DNA of 39,323 nt from Lachnospiraceae bacterium (GCA_028721415.1 JAQYIU010000063.1:1-39323); one strand, 5' to 3'; numbered from the stretch's first letter, positions 1-9,288 are shown. Program-made: numbers and translations. The notes: a model not told the origin generated them from the letters alone.

Positions 1-27
1 GTACGGGTTCAAGTCCCGTCGTCTGCA
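1..27 (+). tRNA. 3' end of a tRNA gene (5' part outside the window)
   Basis: Positions 3-19 form a T arm: a 5-bp stem (ACGGG/CCCGT) around the 7-nt loop TTCAAGT. It is followed by seven acceptor-strand bases (20-26) and discriminator A27. CCA is not encoded. A Rho-independent terminator follows directly. The anticodon lies upstream of the window. The implied 5' acceptor strand GCAGACG would suit a tRNA-Leu in this group, but the identity cannot be read from here. Confidence 0.85.
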
Positions 28-33
28 TATATA

Positions 34-68
34 AAGCAACTGGGAATAACCTGGTTGCTTTTTTTTTA
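34..68 (+). terminator. Rho-independent terminator of the tRNA transcript
   Basis: AAGCAAC (34-40) pairs with GTTGCTT (54-60), giving a 7-bp stem with a 13-nt loop, followed by a run of eight further T. It separates the tRNA from the ABC-F gene. Confidence 0.85.
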
Positions 69-113
69 CCATACAACATTATCTGAAGCCTAATATAAGA
101 CTTGGAGGATTGC

Positions 114-1970
114 ATGAGTGTAATTAATGTAGAGCATATATCAAAATTATATGGAGATAAAATGATTTTGGATGATCTTTCCTGCAGTGTGGATTACGGG
201 GATAAGATCGGAATTATCGGCGTGAACGGTACAGGTAAATCTACGTTATTGAGAGTCATTGCCGGAGACGAGGAAGCAGATCAGGGAGAGATTATCTTTT
301 CCAAAGGGATGACGGTTGGATGGCTGCCTCAGAATCCAGATTTTCCGGAGAATGGAAATGTTCTTGCTTATGTATGTGAAGGTGTAGATGAGCAGGATTA
401 TGGCTTTGAGAGCGAAGCGAAATCCATGCTGACAACCCTTGAGATAGAAGATTATGAACAGCAATTAAGCGAATTGTCCGGTGGTCAGAGAAAGAGAGTT
501 GCATTGTGTAAAGTATTGCTGCAAAAGACAGATATATTGATTCTTGATGAGCCGACGAACCACTTGGATAATCGGATGGCAGATTGGTTGGAGAGATATC
601 TCATTCAATATAAAGGAATTCTTTTGCTGGTTACCCATGACAGATATTTTCTGGACAGGGTTTCGAATCATATTTGGGAAATTGAAAAAGGACAGGTGTA
701 TTATTATGACACCAATTATTCCGGCTATCTGGAAAGGAAGGCACAGCGTGAGGTGATTGCTCTTGCTACAGAAAGAAAACGGCAAAGTGTTCTTCGGGTA
801 GAGTTACAGTGGGTCATGCGTGGGGCAAGAGCCAGAAGCACCAAACAGAAAGCGCGCCTGGATCGGTATGAGATGCTTAAGAATATGGAGTCTCCCCAAG
901 GGGCAAAACAGGTTGAGATGGAAGCAATCGGAGCTCGTCTTGGAAAGAAGACCATCGAATTGGACCATATTGCAAAAGGATATGATGGAAAGACATTATT
1001 TTCTGACTTTTCCTATATTTTTCAGCGTTATGAACGAATTGGATTTGTGGGAAATAATGGGTGCGGAAAGTCTACGTTGATGAAGATTCTTGCTGGCCTG
1101 GAAAAACCGGATCAGGGAACGATTTCCTGGGGAGAGACGATTAAAATCGGATATTTTGCCCAGGAATGTGAGGTCATGGATGAGAGGCAGAGAGTCATTG
1201 ACTATATCAAGGATGAAGCGGAATATATTCGTACTACAACGGGAATGATCAGTGCATCCCGGATGTTGGAACGCTTTCTGTTTACATCGGACATGCAATA
1301 TACGCCGATTGCAAAGATATCTGGTGGAGAAAGAAGACGATTATACCTTCTCAAAATTCTCATGAGTGCTCCGAATGTTCTGGTACTCGATGAGCCTACC
1401 AATGATCTGGATATTGCGACCCTGCAGGTATTAGAAAGTTTTCTTGATACCTTTATGGGAATTGTGATTGTAGTTTCCCATGACCGGTATTTTCTGGAAA
1501 GAATTGCAGACCGTATTGCTGCCTTTGAGGACGGACAGATCCGTATTTATGAAGGCGGTTATATGGATTATCTGGAAAAGAAAAAAGAATTTGGGGTGTC
1601 AGAGGATGAACTTTCGCATGTGGATTCTGGTTCCCGTATCCATAAAAAGAAAGATAACAGTGCAAAAGAAGGAGACAACACCAGAAGAAAAGGCTCTTAC
1701 CGCGATCCGGTTACAAAGAAATTGCGATTTACTTATATGGAGCAGAAGGAATTTGATACCATTGATGAAGATATTGCTGTACTGGAAGAAAAAATAGAAA
1801 TTCTGGAAAAAGAGATATCTCAGAATGCTACAGATTTTGTTAAATTGAATGAACTGGTCAAAGAAAAAGAAGAAGCAGAAACCGCTTTGGAAGAAAAAAT
1901 GGATCGGTGGGTGTATTTAAATGATCTGGCGGAAAAGATTAAGCAGCAAAAGAATGAGAATTCATTATAA
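114..1970 (+). CDS. ABC-F family ATPase (Uup/EttA-like)
   Basis: A 618-aa soluble tandem ABC ATPase without membrane segments, the hallmark of ABC-F proteins, which act on ribosomes to resolve stalled or antibiotic-blocked translation. Both nucleotide sites look complete: Walker A GVNGTGKST and GNNGCGKST, signatures LSGGQRKR and ISGGERRR, Walker B LILDEPTNHLD and LVLDEPTNDLD. The linker between the two halves is basic. A charged C-terminal extension of about 120 residues ends in a predicted coiled coil, as in Uup. ATG at 114 is preferred over an in-frame TTG at 102, because GGAGG (104-108) sits 5 nt before 114 and overlaps the TTG. The DUF1015 gene follows after 38 nt with its own AGGAGG, probably in the same transcript. 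Uup versus a resistance-type ABC-F cannot be decided by eye. Confidence 0.93.
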   Translation: MSVINVEHISKLYGDKMILDDLSCSVDYGDKIGIIGVNGTGKSTLLRVIAGDEEADQGEIIFSKGMTVGWLPQNPDFPENGNVLAYVCEGVDEQDYGFESEAKSMLTTLEIEDYEQQLSELSGGQRKRVALCKVLLQKTDILILDEPTNHLDNRMADWLERYLIQYKGILLLVTHDRYFLDRVSNHIWEIEKGQVYYYDTNYSGYLERKAQREVIALATERKRQSVLRVELQWVMRGARARSTKQKARLDRYEMLKNMESPQGAKQVEMEAIGARLGKKTIELDHIAKGYDGKTLFSDFSYIFQRYERIGFVGNNGCGKSTLMKILAGLEKPDQGTISWGETIKIGYFAQECEVMDERQRVIDYIKDEAEYIRTTTGMISASRMLERFLFTSDMQYTPIAKISGGERRRLYLLKILMSAPNVLVLDEPTNDLDIATLQVLESFLDTFMGIVIVVSHDRYFLERIADRIAAFEDGQIRIYEGGYMDYLEKKKEFGVSEDELSHVDSGSRIHKKKDNSAKEGDNTRRKGSYRDPVTKKLRFTYMEQKEFDTIDEDIAVLEEKIEILEKEISQNATDFVKLNELVKEKEEAETALEEKMDRWVYLNDLAEKIKQQKNENSL

Positions 1971-2008
1971 TATTATTATAGAAGAAACATTTTCAGGAGG
2001 AAACAAAA

Positions 2009-3286
2009 ATGGAACGTGCTTTTTATCCGGCAGATATCTTGCTGCCGAAACAGGGAATCGATATGAGTAGATGGTCTGTTGTGGCCTGTGATCAATTTAC
2101 CAGTGAACCAGAATACTGGGAGCAGGTAGAACAGATTGTAGGAGATGCTCCGTCGACGTATCGAATGATTTTACCTGAAGTATATCTGGAAGAGGAAGAT
2201 GTGGAGGAGAGCCTTATAACCATCGGCAAAGCTATGGAAGAATATCTGTCCAAAGGGCTTTTTGATGAATATAAGGACGCCATGATTTATGTGGAAAGAA
2301 CAGACAGCACAGGAAAGATGAGAGCCGGAATTGTGGGATGTATCGATCTGGAACAGTACGATTACCGGAAAGGAAGCACTTCTTTGGTGCGTGCTACAGA
2401 AGCTACCGTTGTGGAGCGGATTCCACCGAGAATCAAAGTGAGAGAAAAAGCCCAGATTGAACTTCCTCATATTATGATTTTAATTGATGACAAGGAAAAA
2501 ACGGTAATTGAACCTTGTGAAAGCTGGAAAGAAGATTGTAGATTAGTTTACGATTTTGATCTGATGTCAGGTGGAGGGCATTTAAAAGGATATCTTCTGG
2601 GAGAAAAAGAACAGGAAAACATTCTTACTGCCATTGATCAGCTCGCTGTCGTGGAACAGAAACAAATGCAGCAGATCAATGATGACAGTAAAAAGGAAAA
2701 TCCGTCTGTTTTGCTTTTTGCTATGGGAGATGGTAATCATTCTCTGGCAACGGCCAAAGAATTTTATGAGAGATTAAAAGCAGAACACCCGGGAGAAGAC
2801 CTGTCCCACCATCCGGCAAGATATGCTTTGGCTGAAATCGTAAATTTACATAGTCCGGCTCTGGAGTTTGAGGCTATACACCGAATTGTAACAGAAGTTG
2901 ATGCAGATGATCTGATGGAAAAAATGACAGAATCCCTGGGACTTGAGGAAGAAGGTGATGGTCAGAGTTTTTATGTTGTGAGACATGGAGTAAGAAAAAA
3001 AGTGGTGATTACAAATTCGTCTTCCAAATTAACTGTGGGAAGTCTGCAGAATTTTCTGGATGATTACCAGAAAACGCACCCTGTGAAAATGGATTATATC
3101 CACGGGGATAAAACTCTGGAATCTCTTACCATGCAGGAAAACAGTATTGGTTTTATTTTACCGGATATGGCAAAGGAAGAGTTATTCCCAACAGTAATTT
3201 ATGATGGAGCCCTTCCGAGAAAAACATTTTCCATGGGTCATGCAGAAGATAAACGATATTATACAGAATGCAGAAAAATTAAATAA
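2009..3286 (+). CDS. DUF1015 family protein
   Basis: A 425-aa soluble protein recognised as DUF1015 from its N-terminal pattern (FYPADILLPKQGIDMSRWSV, VVACDQFTSEPEYW) and the central motif GDGNHSLATAKEF, where many relatives have DGHHR. It has no signal peptide or membrane segment. The biochemical function of the family is not established to my knowledge; in other Firmicutes it is often found beside serine-biosynthesis genes, which are absent here. AGGAGG at 1996-2001 supports the ATG at 2009. It is probably co-transcribed with the ABC-F gene and ends at a strong bidirectional terminator. Confidence refers to the family call, not to a function. Confidence 0.85.
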   Translation: MERAFYPADILLPKQGIDMSRWSVVACDQFTSEPEYWEQVEQIVGDAPSTYRMILPEVYLEEEDVEESLITIGKAMEEYLSKGLFDEYKDAMIYVERTDSTGKMRAGIVGCIDLEQYDYRKGSTSLVRATEATVVERIPPRIKVREKAQIELPHIMILIDDKEKTVIEPCESWKEDCRLVYDFDLMSGGGHLKGYLLGEKEQENILTAIDQLAVVEQKQMQQINDDSKKENPSVLLFAMGDGNHSLATAKEFYERLKAEHPGEDLSHHPARYALAEIVNLHSPALEFEAIHRIVTEVDADDLMEKMTESLGLEEEGDGQSFYVVRHGVRKKVVITNSSSKLTVGSLQNFLDDYQKTHPVKMDYIHGDKTLESLTMQENSIGFILPDMAKEELFPTVIYDGALPRKTFSMGHAEDKRYYTECRKIK

Positions 3287-3290
3287 ACAA

Positions 3291-3328
3291 AAAAGCCGGA
3301 CTTTCTTATAGCGAAAGTCCGGTTTTTA
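3291..3328. terminator. Bidirectional terminator between convergent DUF1015 and pfp genes
   Basis: CCGGACTTTC (3296-3305) pairs perfectly with GAAAGTCCGG (3313-3322) around a 7-nt loop. An A run lies on the left and a T run on the right, so either strand transcribes a hairpin plus U tract. The stops of both flanking genes lie within 10 nt of it. Confidence 0.92.
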
Positions 3329-3332
3329 AATA

Positions 3333-4577
3333 TTATTTCTTGACTTTGTTCTTTAAGGTCAGGTGTCTTGGAAGTCCGCCTGCATAGTATGGAAGAATGG
3401 TTCCGATGATCAATGGGCTTGCATATTCGATATATTTATCGCTGACATATGTACCATTATTGATGATCCAGTCATGAGGAACTTTTCTTTCTACGTTAGC
3501 GATTTCATGAATGTCATATTTGTTGTAGTTTACCATATATGGCTCGCGGCTGCTTACCTGAATGGTAACCATCATACCGGTCTGACCCTGCATAGCAGCT
3601 TCACAGGCGATGAAACCTACATCAAGAGCTTCTGTGACATCGGCACGGGAAGCCATATGGGTAGCACATCTCTGTAATGTAGAAAACTCGATGGCACGGG
3701 ATTTTAAACCGGTTTCTTCTGTGACTTTATTTGCAAGGAAAGAAGCACATCCGGAAAGCTGTTTGTGACCGAAAGCATCTACATAATCGTTGCTGTTTCC
3801 AAGTTCACAGACAAAACGTCCGTCAGCTAAGGTGATACCTTCAGAAACGGCAATAACAACGGAACTCTTTCTCTCTGCCAGGTCTTTTACTCTGGCCATG
3901 AAGTCATCAATGTCGAATGGAACTTCTGGAAGATAGATCAAATCCGGTCCGTCACAGTCTTCGCCTCTTGAAAGAACAGAAGCAGCAGTAAGCCAACCTG
4001 CATGACGTCCCATAATCTCAACGATACATACGGTAGGTTTTGCAGCACCAAAACTTTCGTTATCGCGGATGATCTCTTTCATGGATGTGGCAATATATTT
4101 TGCCGCGGAACCATAACCAGGTGTATGGTCGGTCAGAGGAAGGTCATTATCGATTGTTTTTGGTACGCCCATGAATTTCTGTGGTTTTTCTTTCATTGCT
4201 GCATAATCAGATAACATCTTGATGGTATCCATGGAATCATTACCACCGATATAAAGGAAATACATAATATTGTATTTCTCAAGGATTTCAAAAATTTTAT
4301 CATAAACGTCTTCATTACCTTCAATCTGAGGAAGTTTATAACGGCAGGATCCTAAGAAAGCAGAAGGGGTTCTTCTTAATAAGGATAAATCATCCGGACC
4401 TGAGATATAATCATCAATATCGATCAGATCTTCTTTTAAAAAACCTTCAATGCCATGATGCATACCATATATTTTCTCTGCACCGTATTTTTTCGCTGCT
4501 TTAATGACTCCTGCTAAACTGGAATTAATGACGGCTGTCGGTCCTCCGGACTGGCCTACGATTACATTCCCTTTCAT
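3333..4577 (-). CDS. pfp: Pyrophosphate-dependent 6-phosphofructokinase
   Basis: A 414-aa PfkA-superfamily enzyme of glycolysis that phosphorylates fructose 6-phosphate to fructose 1,6-bisphosphate. The donor-specificity positions point to pyrophosphate. The nucleotide-loop motif reads GGNDS (111-115), with Asp where ATP enzymes have Gly (GGDGS). The catalytic motif is PKTIDND (139-145), with Lys where ATP enzymes have Gly (PGTIDND). EIMGRHAGW and the substrate-loop TPGYGSA are also present. The PPi reaction is reversible in this family, so the enzyme could also serve gluconeogenesis. AGGAGGT lies 10 nt before the ATG. The gene is monocistronic between its own promoter and the bidirectional terminator. 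Confidence 0.93.
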   Translation of the reverse strand: MKGNVIVGQSGGPTAVINSSLAGVIKAAKKYGAEKIYGMHHGIEGFLKEDLIDIDDYISGPDDLSLLRRTPSAFLGSCRYKLPQIEGNEDVYDKIFEILEKYNIMYFLYIGGNDSMDTIKMLSDYAAMKEKPQKFMGVPKTIDNDLPLTDHTPGYGSAAKYIATSMKEIIRDNESFGAAKPTVCIVEIMGRHAGWLTAASVLSRGEDCDGPDLIYLPEVPFDIDDFMARVKDLAERKSSVVIAVSEGITLADGRFVCELGNSNDYVDAFGHKQLSGCASFLANKVTEETGLKSRAIEFSTLQRCATHMASRADVTEALDVGFIACEAAMQGQTGMMVTIQVSSREPYMVNYNKYDIHEIANVERKVPHDWIINNGTYVSDKYIEYASPLIIGTILPYYAGGLPRHLTLKNKVKK

Positions 4578-4643
4578 AATAATTGTTACCTCCTAAATAT
4601 AAAGTTAAGTATATGTAAGACACATATCGTCGCATCTTTATAG

Positions 4644-4672
4644 AGTATACCATTTCACTAAAAAATAAGCAA
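4644..4672 (-). promoter_or_regulatory. Promoter of pfp
   Basis: On the minus strand TTGCTT (4672-4667), a 17-nt spacer and TATACT (4649-4644) form a sigma-A type promoter about 67 nt before the pfp ATG. In the leader the inverted repeat ATATGT/ACATAT (4611-4616 and 4622-4627) could be an operator or a small hairpin. Confidence 0.65.
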
Positions 4673-4761
4673 ATATTTTTCACTTTTTTGTTCAATAATA
4701 TTTTCCTTTTATGTAGATGCATTGTATGGTAGAATAAAACAGTACGAAAGAAGGGAGAGTT

Positions 4762-5562
4762 ATGCCTACAACTTATACACATTACATTTATGGACAGGAA
4801 GTATTTCAGATGCTTCCCAAAGAGATTCAAAAAAAGATATATCCCTGTATGGGATTGTATAACATTGGCGTTCATGGGCCGGATATTTTATTTTATTATC
4901 GGTCTTTTTACAAAAATGATATTAATCAATATGGAGTGAAGATTCACAAAGAGCCCATGGAGCAATTTCTGCTCCATGCATTTTCTGTCTACGACAAACA
5001 AAAAGATAAGAAAGAAGCCTATGCTTATCTGGCTGGATTTATGACTCATTTTATTCTGGACAGTTCATGTCATCCTTATATCAGGAGGAGAATCCGTGAG
5101 ACGGGAATCAGCCATACAGAGATAGAGACAGATTGGGATTATCTTATGATGAAGAGGAATCATCTGAATCCGATTCGTTATAAGGCAGCGGATCATATTC
5201 AGGCGGAATATGATTATGCGAGGGTGATTGCTCCGTATTATCATAAGACGCCGGGACAGATTGAGAAAAGTCTATTCTATATGAAGTTTGTGCTGAATGT
5301 TATGTTTCGCTCGTCCTATGGCGTAAAGCAGCAGATTGCCGCTTTTATCAATGAGAAGTTTTTGCCTGAGAAGAATTTCCAGCATTATTTCAGGAAGACG
5401 AGAGTGAATGCAGCCAATAAAGAAACCTGCGAGGAATTGACCCAAAAATATGAAGCAAGCAAAGAGCTTTGTGCACAGATGATAGAAGAGTTATATTATG
5501 CACTGGAGGAAAAAGAACGTTCCTTTTGTAAAAAGAAAAGATTTGAGCGTAATTTTTCATAG
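4762..5562 (+). CDS. Zinc-dependent phospholipase C-like protein
   Basis: A 266-aa protein of the zinc-dependent phospholipase C / S1-P1 nuclease-like helical fold (PF00882 type). The N-terminal TYTHYIYGQ, then NIGVHGPDILFYYRS, H56-region and THFILDSSCHPYI supply the regularly spaced His and Asp residues that bind zinc in this fold. No signal peptide is seen, so it is probably intracellular, unlike secreted clostridial alpha-toxin. Its real substrate is unknown. The Shine-Dalgarno AAGGGAGAG lies at 4751-4759. It is followed after 18 nt by the D,D-carboxypeptidase gene, starting a run of envelope-linked genes. It is divergent from pfp. Confidence 0.8.
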   Translation: MPTTYTHYIYGQEVFQMLPKEIQKKIYPCMGLYNIGVHGPDILFYYRSFYKNDINQYGVKIHKEPMEQFLLHAFSVYDKQKDKKEAYAYLAGFMTHFILDSSCHPYIRRRIRETGISHTEIETDWDYLMMKRNHLNPIRYKAADHIQAEYDYARVIAPYYHKTPGQIEKSLFYMKFVLNVMFRSSYGVKQQIAAFINEKFLPEKNFQHYFRKTRVNAANKETCEELTQKYEASKELCAQMIEELYYALEEKERSFCKKKRFERNFS

Positions 5563-5580
5563 GAGAGAAAGGAGAGATGT

Positions 5581-7116
5581 ATGTTGAAAGCCAGCAAGCC
5601 TCTTAAAAAAGACACGAACTGGATTAAGAGAAGTAGTTTTATTTTTTTGATTTTATTATATATTGCAATTCCTTTACAGGGAGAGGCAAAAGTGAAAATA
5701 CCGAAAATGCAGTGCCATGCCTATGCAGTCATGGATGCCGGTTCCGGTGAGATATTATTTGGACAAGATGAGAATAAAGTGATCTACCCTGCCAGCACAG
5801 CGAAGCTTATGACAGCTATTGTGTGTGTGGAGAATGGGGATGTGAATTCAAAGATCAAGACCAAATCAGAGATTGTGAACGGAACAACGTATGGAACCTA
5901 CAGCCTGGGGCTTGCCTCCGGTGTGAAGTTTACGTTTAAAGATTTGCTTCATATGAGTCTGTTGTCTTCGGCTGCTGATGCTACGGATACATTGGCAGTG
6001 GGAGTCTTTGGTTCTAAAAAAGCCTGTGCGGAAGCGATGACTGCCAAAGCACAGGAACTGGGGCTTATCAATACAAGTTTTGATAATCCGGTGGGTTCTG
6101 ATATTGGTGCCGGTTTTGATAAAACGTATTCTACAGCAGCAGAGATGGCAGAAGTATGTCGTTATGCCATGTCTATTCCACTGATTCGTTCTGCCGTGGC
6201 GAAAGCTCATTATGATGTGGCCTCCGGTCAGGATCTCAGCATTAACACGACGAATTGGTTCCTGCGGGGGATGGCATCCTACAGCAAAAACAAATATCGT
6301 ATCATCGGATCCAAATCAGGAACAACCAATGCTGCAGGGCATGTATTTATCGCCACAGCGGTAGATGATGAGGGACACGAGGTGATTTGTGCTTATTTTG
6401 GAAATGTGAGCAAGGAAAGCACATTTTCTTCTATTCGAAAATTACTTGACTATACGTTTAAAAAATATGAAAAAGGCGAACTGAATCTGACAAAGAGTAA
6501 CTATGATGTTCGATATTCTGCAGATTTGGGATCAACTTATCGTGAATACGCATCTCTCGATTGCTATCCGACCGGTGACAGTGGTCTATATCATCCTGAG
6601 ATGGCGGTGACGAGAAAAGAATTGGCTAAAATGTTACGTGGTATTGATAATCTTAATGGGAATGCCGTAGTGAAAACTTTTGTAGAAGGGAATAAAAAAG
6701 GAAAAGTGACAGTTGCACGGCTTTCGGAGTTGATTTGTGATATATATCCGGCTCATCTGAAAACAGAGGAAATTGATGAGATTCTTGCTGATACGACCAA
6801 TACCCAATCTCTTTCAGATGAACAAAAGGAATCTTATGCCATTTTCCTGAAAAATGGACTGGCTTGTGATGATTTCTGCAAAAATGCAAAACAATTAATT
6901 ACTAGAAAGCAGGCCTTACTCATAGCTGACCGCCTGTCTGATTACCAGGTTCGTTATATGGCGGCCCATCCGGTCAGCAATATGACAACGATTGATAATC
7001 AGGAAGGTAGTACATACACGACTTTACCGGTTTCAAATCTGATGACAACTTTCAATAAGAAATGGACTGAACATCTGAATACACAGATCGCAGTTCAGCC
7101 GGCAGCAGAACAATAA
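5581..7116 (+). CDS. D-alanyl-D-alanine carboxypeptidase (DacF/PBP5-like) with SLH-like C-terminus
   Basis: A 511-aa S11-family serine peptidase that would trim the terminal D-Ala of peptidoglycan stem peptides outside the membrane. A signal peptide spans about residues 1-36 (basic start, hydrophobic FIFLILLYIAI, GEA/K cleavage). The catalytic tetrad STAK is at 72-75 and the KTG-type box is KSG at 245-247. The second box, normally SxN, reads S130-A-A, so the Asn is replaced. Residues about 330-460 hold two segments resembling divergent S-layer homology repeats (YHPEMAVTRKELAKML and CKNAKQLITRKQALLIADRL). These may anchor the enzyme to the wall in place of the usual C-terminal amphipathic helix. 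AAAGGAGAG precedes the ATG. The methyltransferase gene begins 1 nt after the stop. Confidence 0.88.
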   Translation: MLKASKPLKKDTNWIKRSSFIFLILLYIAIPLQGEAKVKIPKMQCHAYAVMDAGSGEILFGQDENKVIYPASTAKLMTAIVCVENGDVNSKIKTKSEIVNGTTYGTYSLGLASGVKFTFKDLLHMSLLSSAADATDTLAVGVFGSKKACAEAMTAKAQELGLINTSFDNPVGSDIGAGFDKTYSTAAEMAEVCRYAMSIPLIRSAVAKAHYDVASGQDLSINTTNWFLRGMASYSKNKYRIIGSKSGTTNAAGHVFIATAVDDEGHEVICAYFGNVSKESTFSSIRKLLDYTFKKYEKGELNLTKSNYDVRYSADLGSTYREYASLDCYPTGDSGLYHPEMAVTRKELAKMLRGIDNLNGNAVVKTFVEGNKKGKVTVARLSELICDIYPAHLKTEEIDEILADTTNTQSLSDEQKESYAIFLKNGLACDDFCKNAKQLITRKQALLIADRLSDYQVRYMAAHPVSNMTTIDNQEGSTYTTLPVSNLMTTFNKKWTEHLNTQIAVQPAAEQ

Positions 7117-7117
7117 G

Positions 7118-7732
7118 ATGATTGGTGTGAACGAGACTAAATGGGACAAACTGCTCCGCATTAAAACTTCCGGGAGAGACGACTCCCGGGCGGATCAGTT
7201 TCGGTATCCGTATGAGCCAACACCCTATTGTGTTTTAGAGAGATTGGCGTATAATGGATATTTAGGAAAAAAGAATGTATTGATTGATTATGGTTGTGGA
7301 AAAGGAAGAGTGGATTTCTATTTAGCTTATCAGACCAGATGTCGTTGTATTGGAATCGAGTATGATGATAGAATATTTAGAGCAGCCATGATCAATCAAG
7401 AGAATGCGGTATCTTCTGGCAGAACTGAATTTGTTCTGGCAGACGCCGTCACCTATGCAGTGCCGCCGGAAGCGGACTGTTTTTATTTTTTTAATCCATT
7501 TTCTGTGGAGATTTTTCAAAGAGTATTAGATCGGATCAGGGAATCCTTTTATCAGAATCCGAGGAAAATGCTTTTCTTTTTCTATTATCCTTCCACTGAA
7601 TATATGTCTTGTCTGATGACGGAAGACGATCTGTTTTATCTGGATGAGATTGATTGTCGGGATTTATTTGACGGAGAGAATCAGAGAGAGAGAATCATGA
7701 TATTTTCAATGGGAGGTGAAGAAGACCTATGA
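7118..7732 (+). CDS. Class I SAM-dependent methyltransferase
   Basis: A 204-aa Rossmann-fold methyltransferase. Motif I reads VLIDYGCGKGRVDFYL (SAM-binding GxGxG variant GCGKG), followed by an acidic strand end CIGIEYDDR, and a motif IV-like FFNPFS. The substrate is unknown. The NPF-type motif occurs in N-methyltransferases but also in others, so it does not settle the target. Its stop overlaps the cardiolipin synthase start by 4 nt (ATGA), so the two are translationally coupled, suggesting a role linked to the envelope or membrane lipids. No signal peptide is seen. Confidence 0.82.
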   Translation: MIGVNETKWDKLLRIKTSGRDDSRADQFRYPYEPTPYCVLERLAYNGYLGKKNVLIDYGCGKGRVDFYLAYQTRCRCIGIEYDDRIFRAAMINQENAVSSGRTEFVLADAVTYAVPPEADCFYFFNPFSVEIFQRVLDRIRESFYQNPRKMLFFFYYPSTEYMSCLMTEDDLFYLDEIDCRDLFDGENQRERIMIFSMGGEEDL

Positions 7733-9288
7733 CATTCGGAGAAATAAAAGAAAAAGGTATTAAAGGGGTCAAGACCATAATATTCGGAAGAACATTATTT
7801 GTGATTTTGGCTTTTCTTGTTCAGTTTGCTTTTATATTTACCACATTTCGGTATTTGCGGGATTACAGTACTATTGTCTACGGTGGTTTTATTGTACTTG
7901 GTAGCTTGGTAGTGCTCCACTTATTTAACGGAAGGGGAACTCCGGAATTTAAGTTGGTGTGGATATTACCGGTACTGGTATTTCCGGTTTTTGGTGCTAT
8001 TTTTTATGTATACATCTATACACAGCCGGGGACAAAAATTATTAAACGAAGATTGGAAACTCTTTCGAAAGAAACCAGAGAGTTTCTGAAACAGGAAGAC
8101 ACGGTAAAAGAACGGCTGAGAGAAAAAGATGATCAGCTGACCCGTTTTTCTGATTATATGTATGACTATGGACAATGTCCGGTCTATGATCAGACGGAGG
8201 CGAAGTTTTATCCTCTGGGAGATGAACAGTTTCCGGATATTTTAGCGGAGTTAAGAAAAGCGGAGAAGTTTATTTTTCTGGAATATTTTATTGTCGAAGA
8301 GGGCTTCATGTGGAATTCTATTCTTCAGATTTTGAAGGAGAAGGTAAAAGAAGGAGTAGAAGTTCGTTTTATGTATGACGGAATGTGTACGATGACTCTG
8401 TTGCCGATATTTTATCCGAAACTTCTCGAAGAAGATGGTATAAAGTGTAAAATATTTTCTCCGATTAAGCCGATGTTTTCTTCTCACTATAATAATCGAG
8501 ATCACAGGAAGATTCTTGTGCTGGACGGGAAAGTGGCATTTACAGGCGGGACGAATCTGGCAGATGAATACATTAATCAGAAAGAGCGGTTTGGACATTG
8601 GAAAGATACGGCTATCATGATAAAGGGAAAAGCAGTCGAGAAATTCACCTATTTATTCCTGGAAATGTGGAATATTACGGAAAAACATCCGGAAGATTAT
8701 GGTAAATATATTTCGCCGAAGATGCCGGATATCCGGCAGGACGGATATTTTATTCCTTACGGAGTCAGTCCCTTTGGGGCAGAAAGAATCGGGAAGAGAG
8801 TTTATCTTGATATCCTGAATACGGCAAAGAATTATGTTCATATCATGACGCCTTATCTGATTCTTGATTATGAGATGACCATGGCTCTCACTTATGCTGC
8901 CAAACGAGGCGTGGATGTAAAAATCATCATGCCGCATATTCCGGATAAACGATATGCTTTTGATGTGGCCAAAACCTATTATAATGAACTTCTGGAAGCA
9001 GGAATCGAGATTTATGAATATATCCCTGGTTTTGTCCATGCCAAAATCTTTGTCAGTGATGATGAGGAAGCCGTGGTGGGTACAGTGAATCTGGATTATC
9101 GAAGCTTCTATCACCATTTTGAATGTGGAGTGGTGCTCTATGAGAACTCTCAAATCGACGTGATTGAAGAAGATTATCAGAAAACCTTGGAACAATGTCA
9201 GAAAGTGACCAGAGAAGATTACGGAAAACAAAAGCTGATTGATCGTGTGATTGGTAAGGTGTTGAGGATTTTTGCACCATTAATGTGA
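7729..9288 (+). CDS. cls: Cardiolipin synthase (PLD family)
   Basis: A 519-aa membrane-anchored phospholipase D-superfamily enzyme that joins two phosphatidylglycerol molecules to cardiolipin and glycerol. Hydrophobic segments lie at about residues 19-42, 50-67 and 75-97. Both HxKx4D catalytic motifs are complete: H259/K261/D266 in HRKILVLD and H437/K439/D444 in HAKIFVSD, each followed by GGTN or GTVN. The length matches bacterial Cls (about 480-520). It overlaps the upstream methyltransferase gene by 4 nt and is followed 41 nt later by the zinc-ribbon gene. The substrate supplier PgsA is encoded separately at 25317. Confidence 0.94.
   Translation: MTFGEIKEKGIKGVKTIIFGRTLFVILAFLVQFAFIFTTFRYLRDYSTIVYGGFIVLGSLVVLHLFNGRGTPEFKLVWILPVLVFPVFGAIFYVYIYTQPGTKIIKRRLETLSKETREFLKQEDTVKERLREKDDQLTRFSDYMYDYGQCPVYDQTEAKFYPLGDEQFPDILAELRKAEKFIFLEYFIVEEGFMWNSILQILKEKVKEGVEVRFMYDGMCTMTLLPIFYPKLLEEDGIKCKIFSPIKPMFSSHYNNRDHRKILVLDGKVAFTGGTNLADEYINQKERFGHWKDTAIMIKGKAVEKFTYLFLEMWNITEKHPEDYGKYISPKMPDIRQDGYFIPYGVSPFGAERIGKRVYLDILNTAKNYVHIMTPYLILDYEMTMALTYAAKRGVDVKIIMPHIPDKRYAFDVAKTYYNELLEAGIEIYEYIPGFVHAKIFVSDDEEAVVGTVNLDYRSFYHHFECGVVLYENSQIDVIEEDYQKTLEQCQKVTREDYGKQKLIDRVIGKVLRIFAPLM

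Noticed and set aside
102-113. TTG start extending the ABC-F protein by four residues
   Set aside because: The TTG lies in the ribosome site GGAGG that serves ATG 114.
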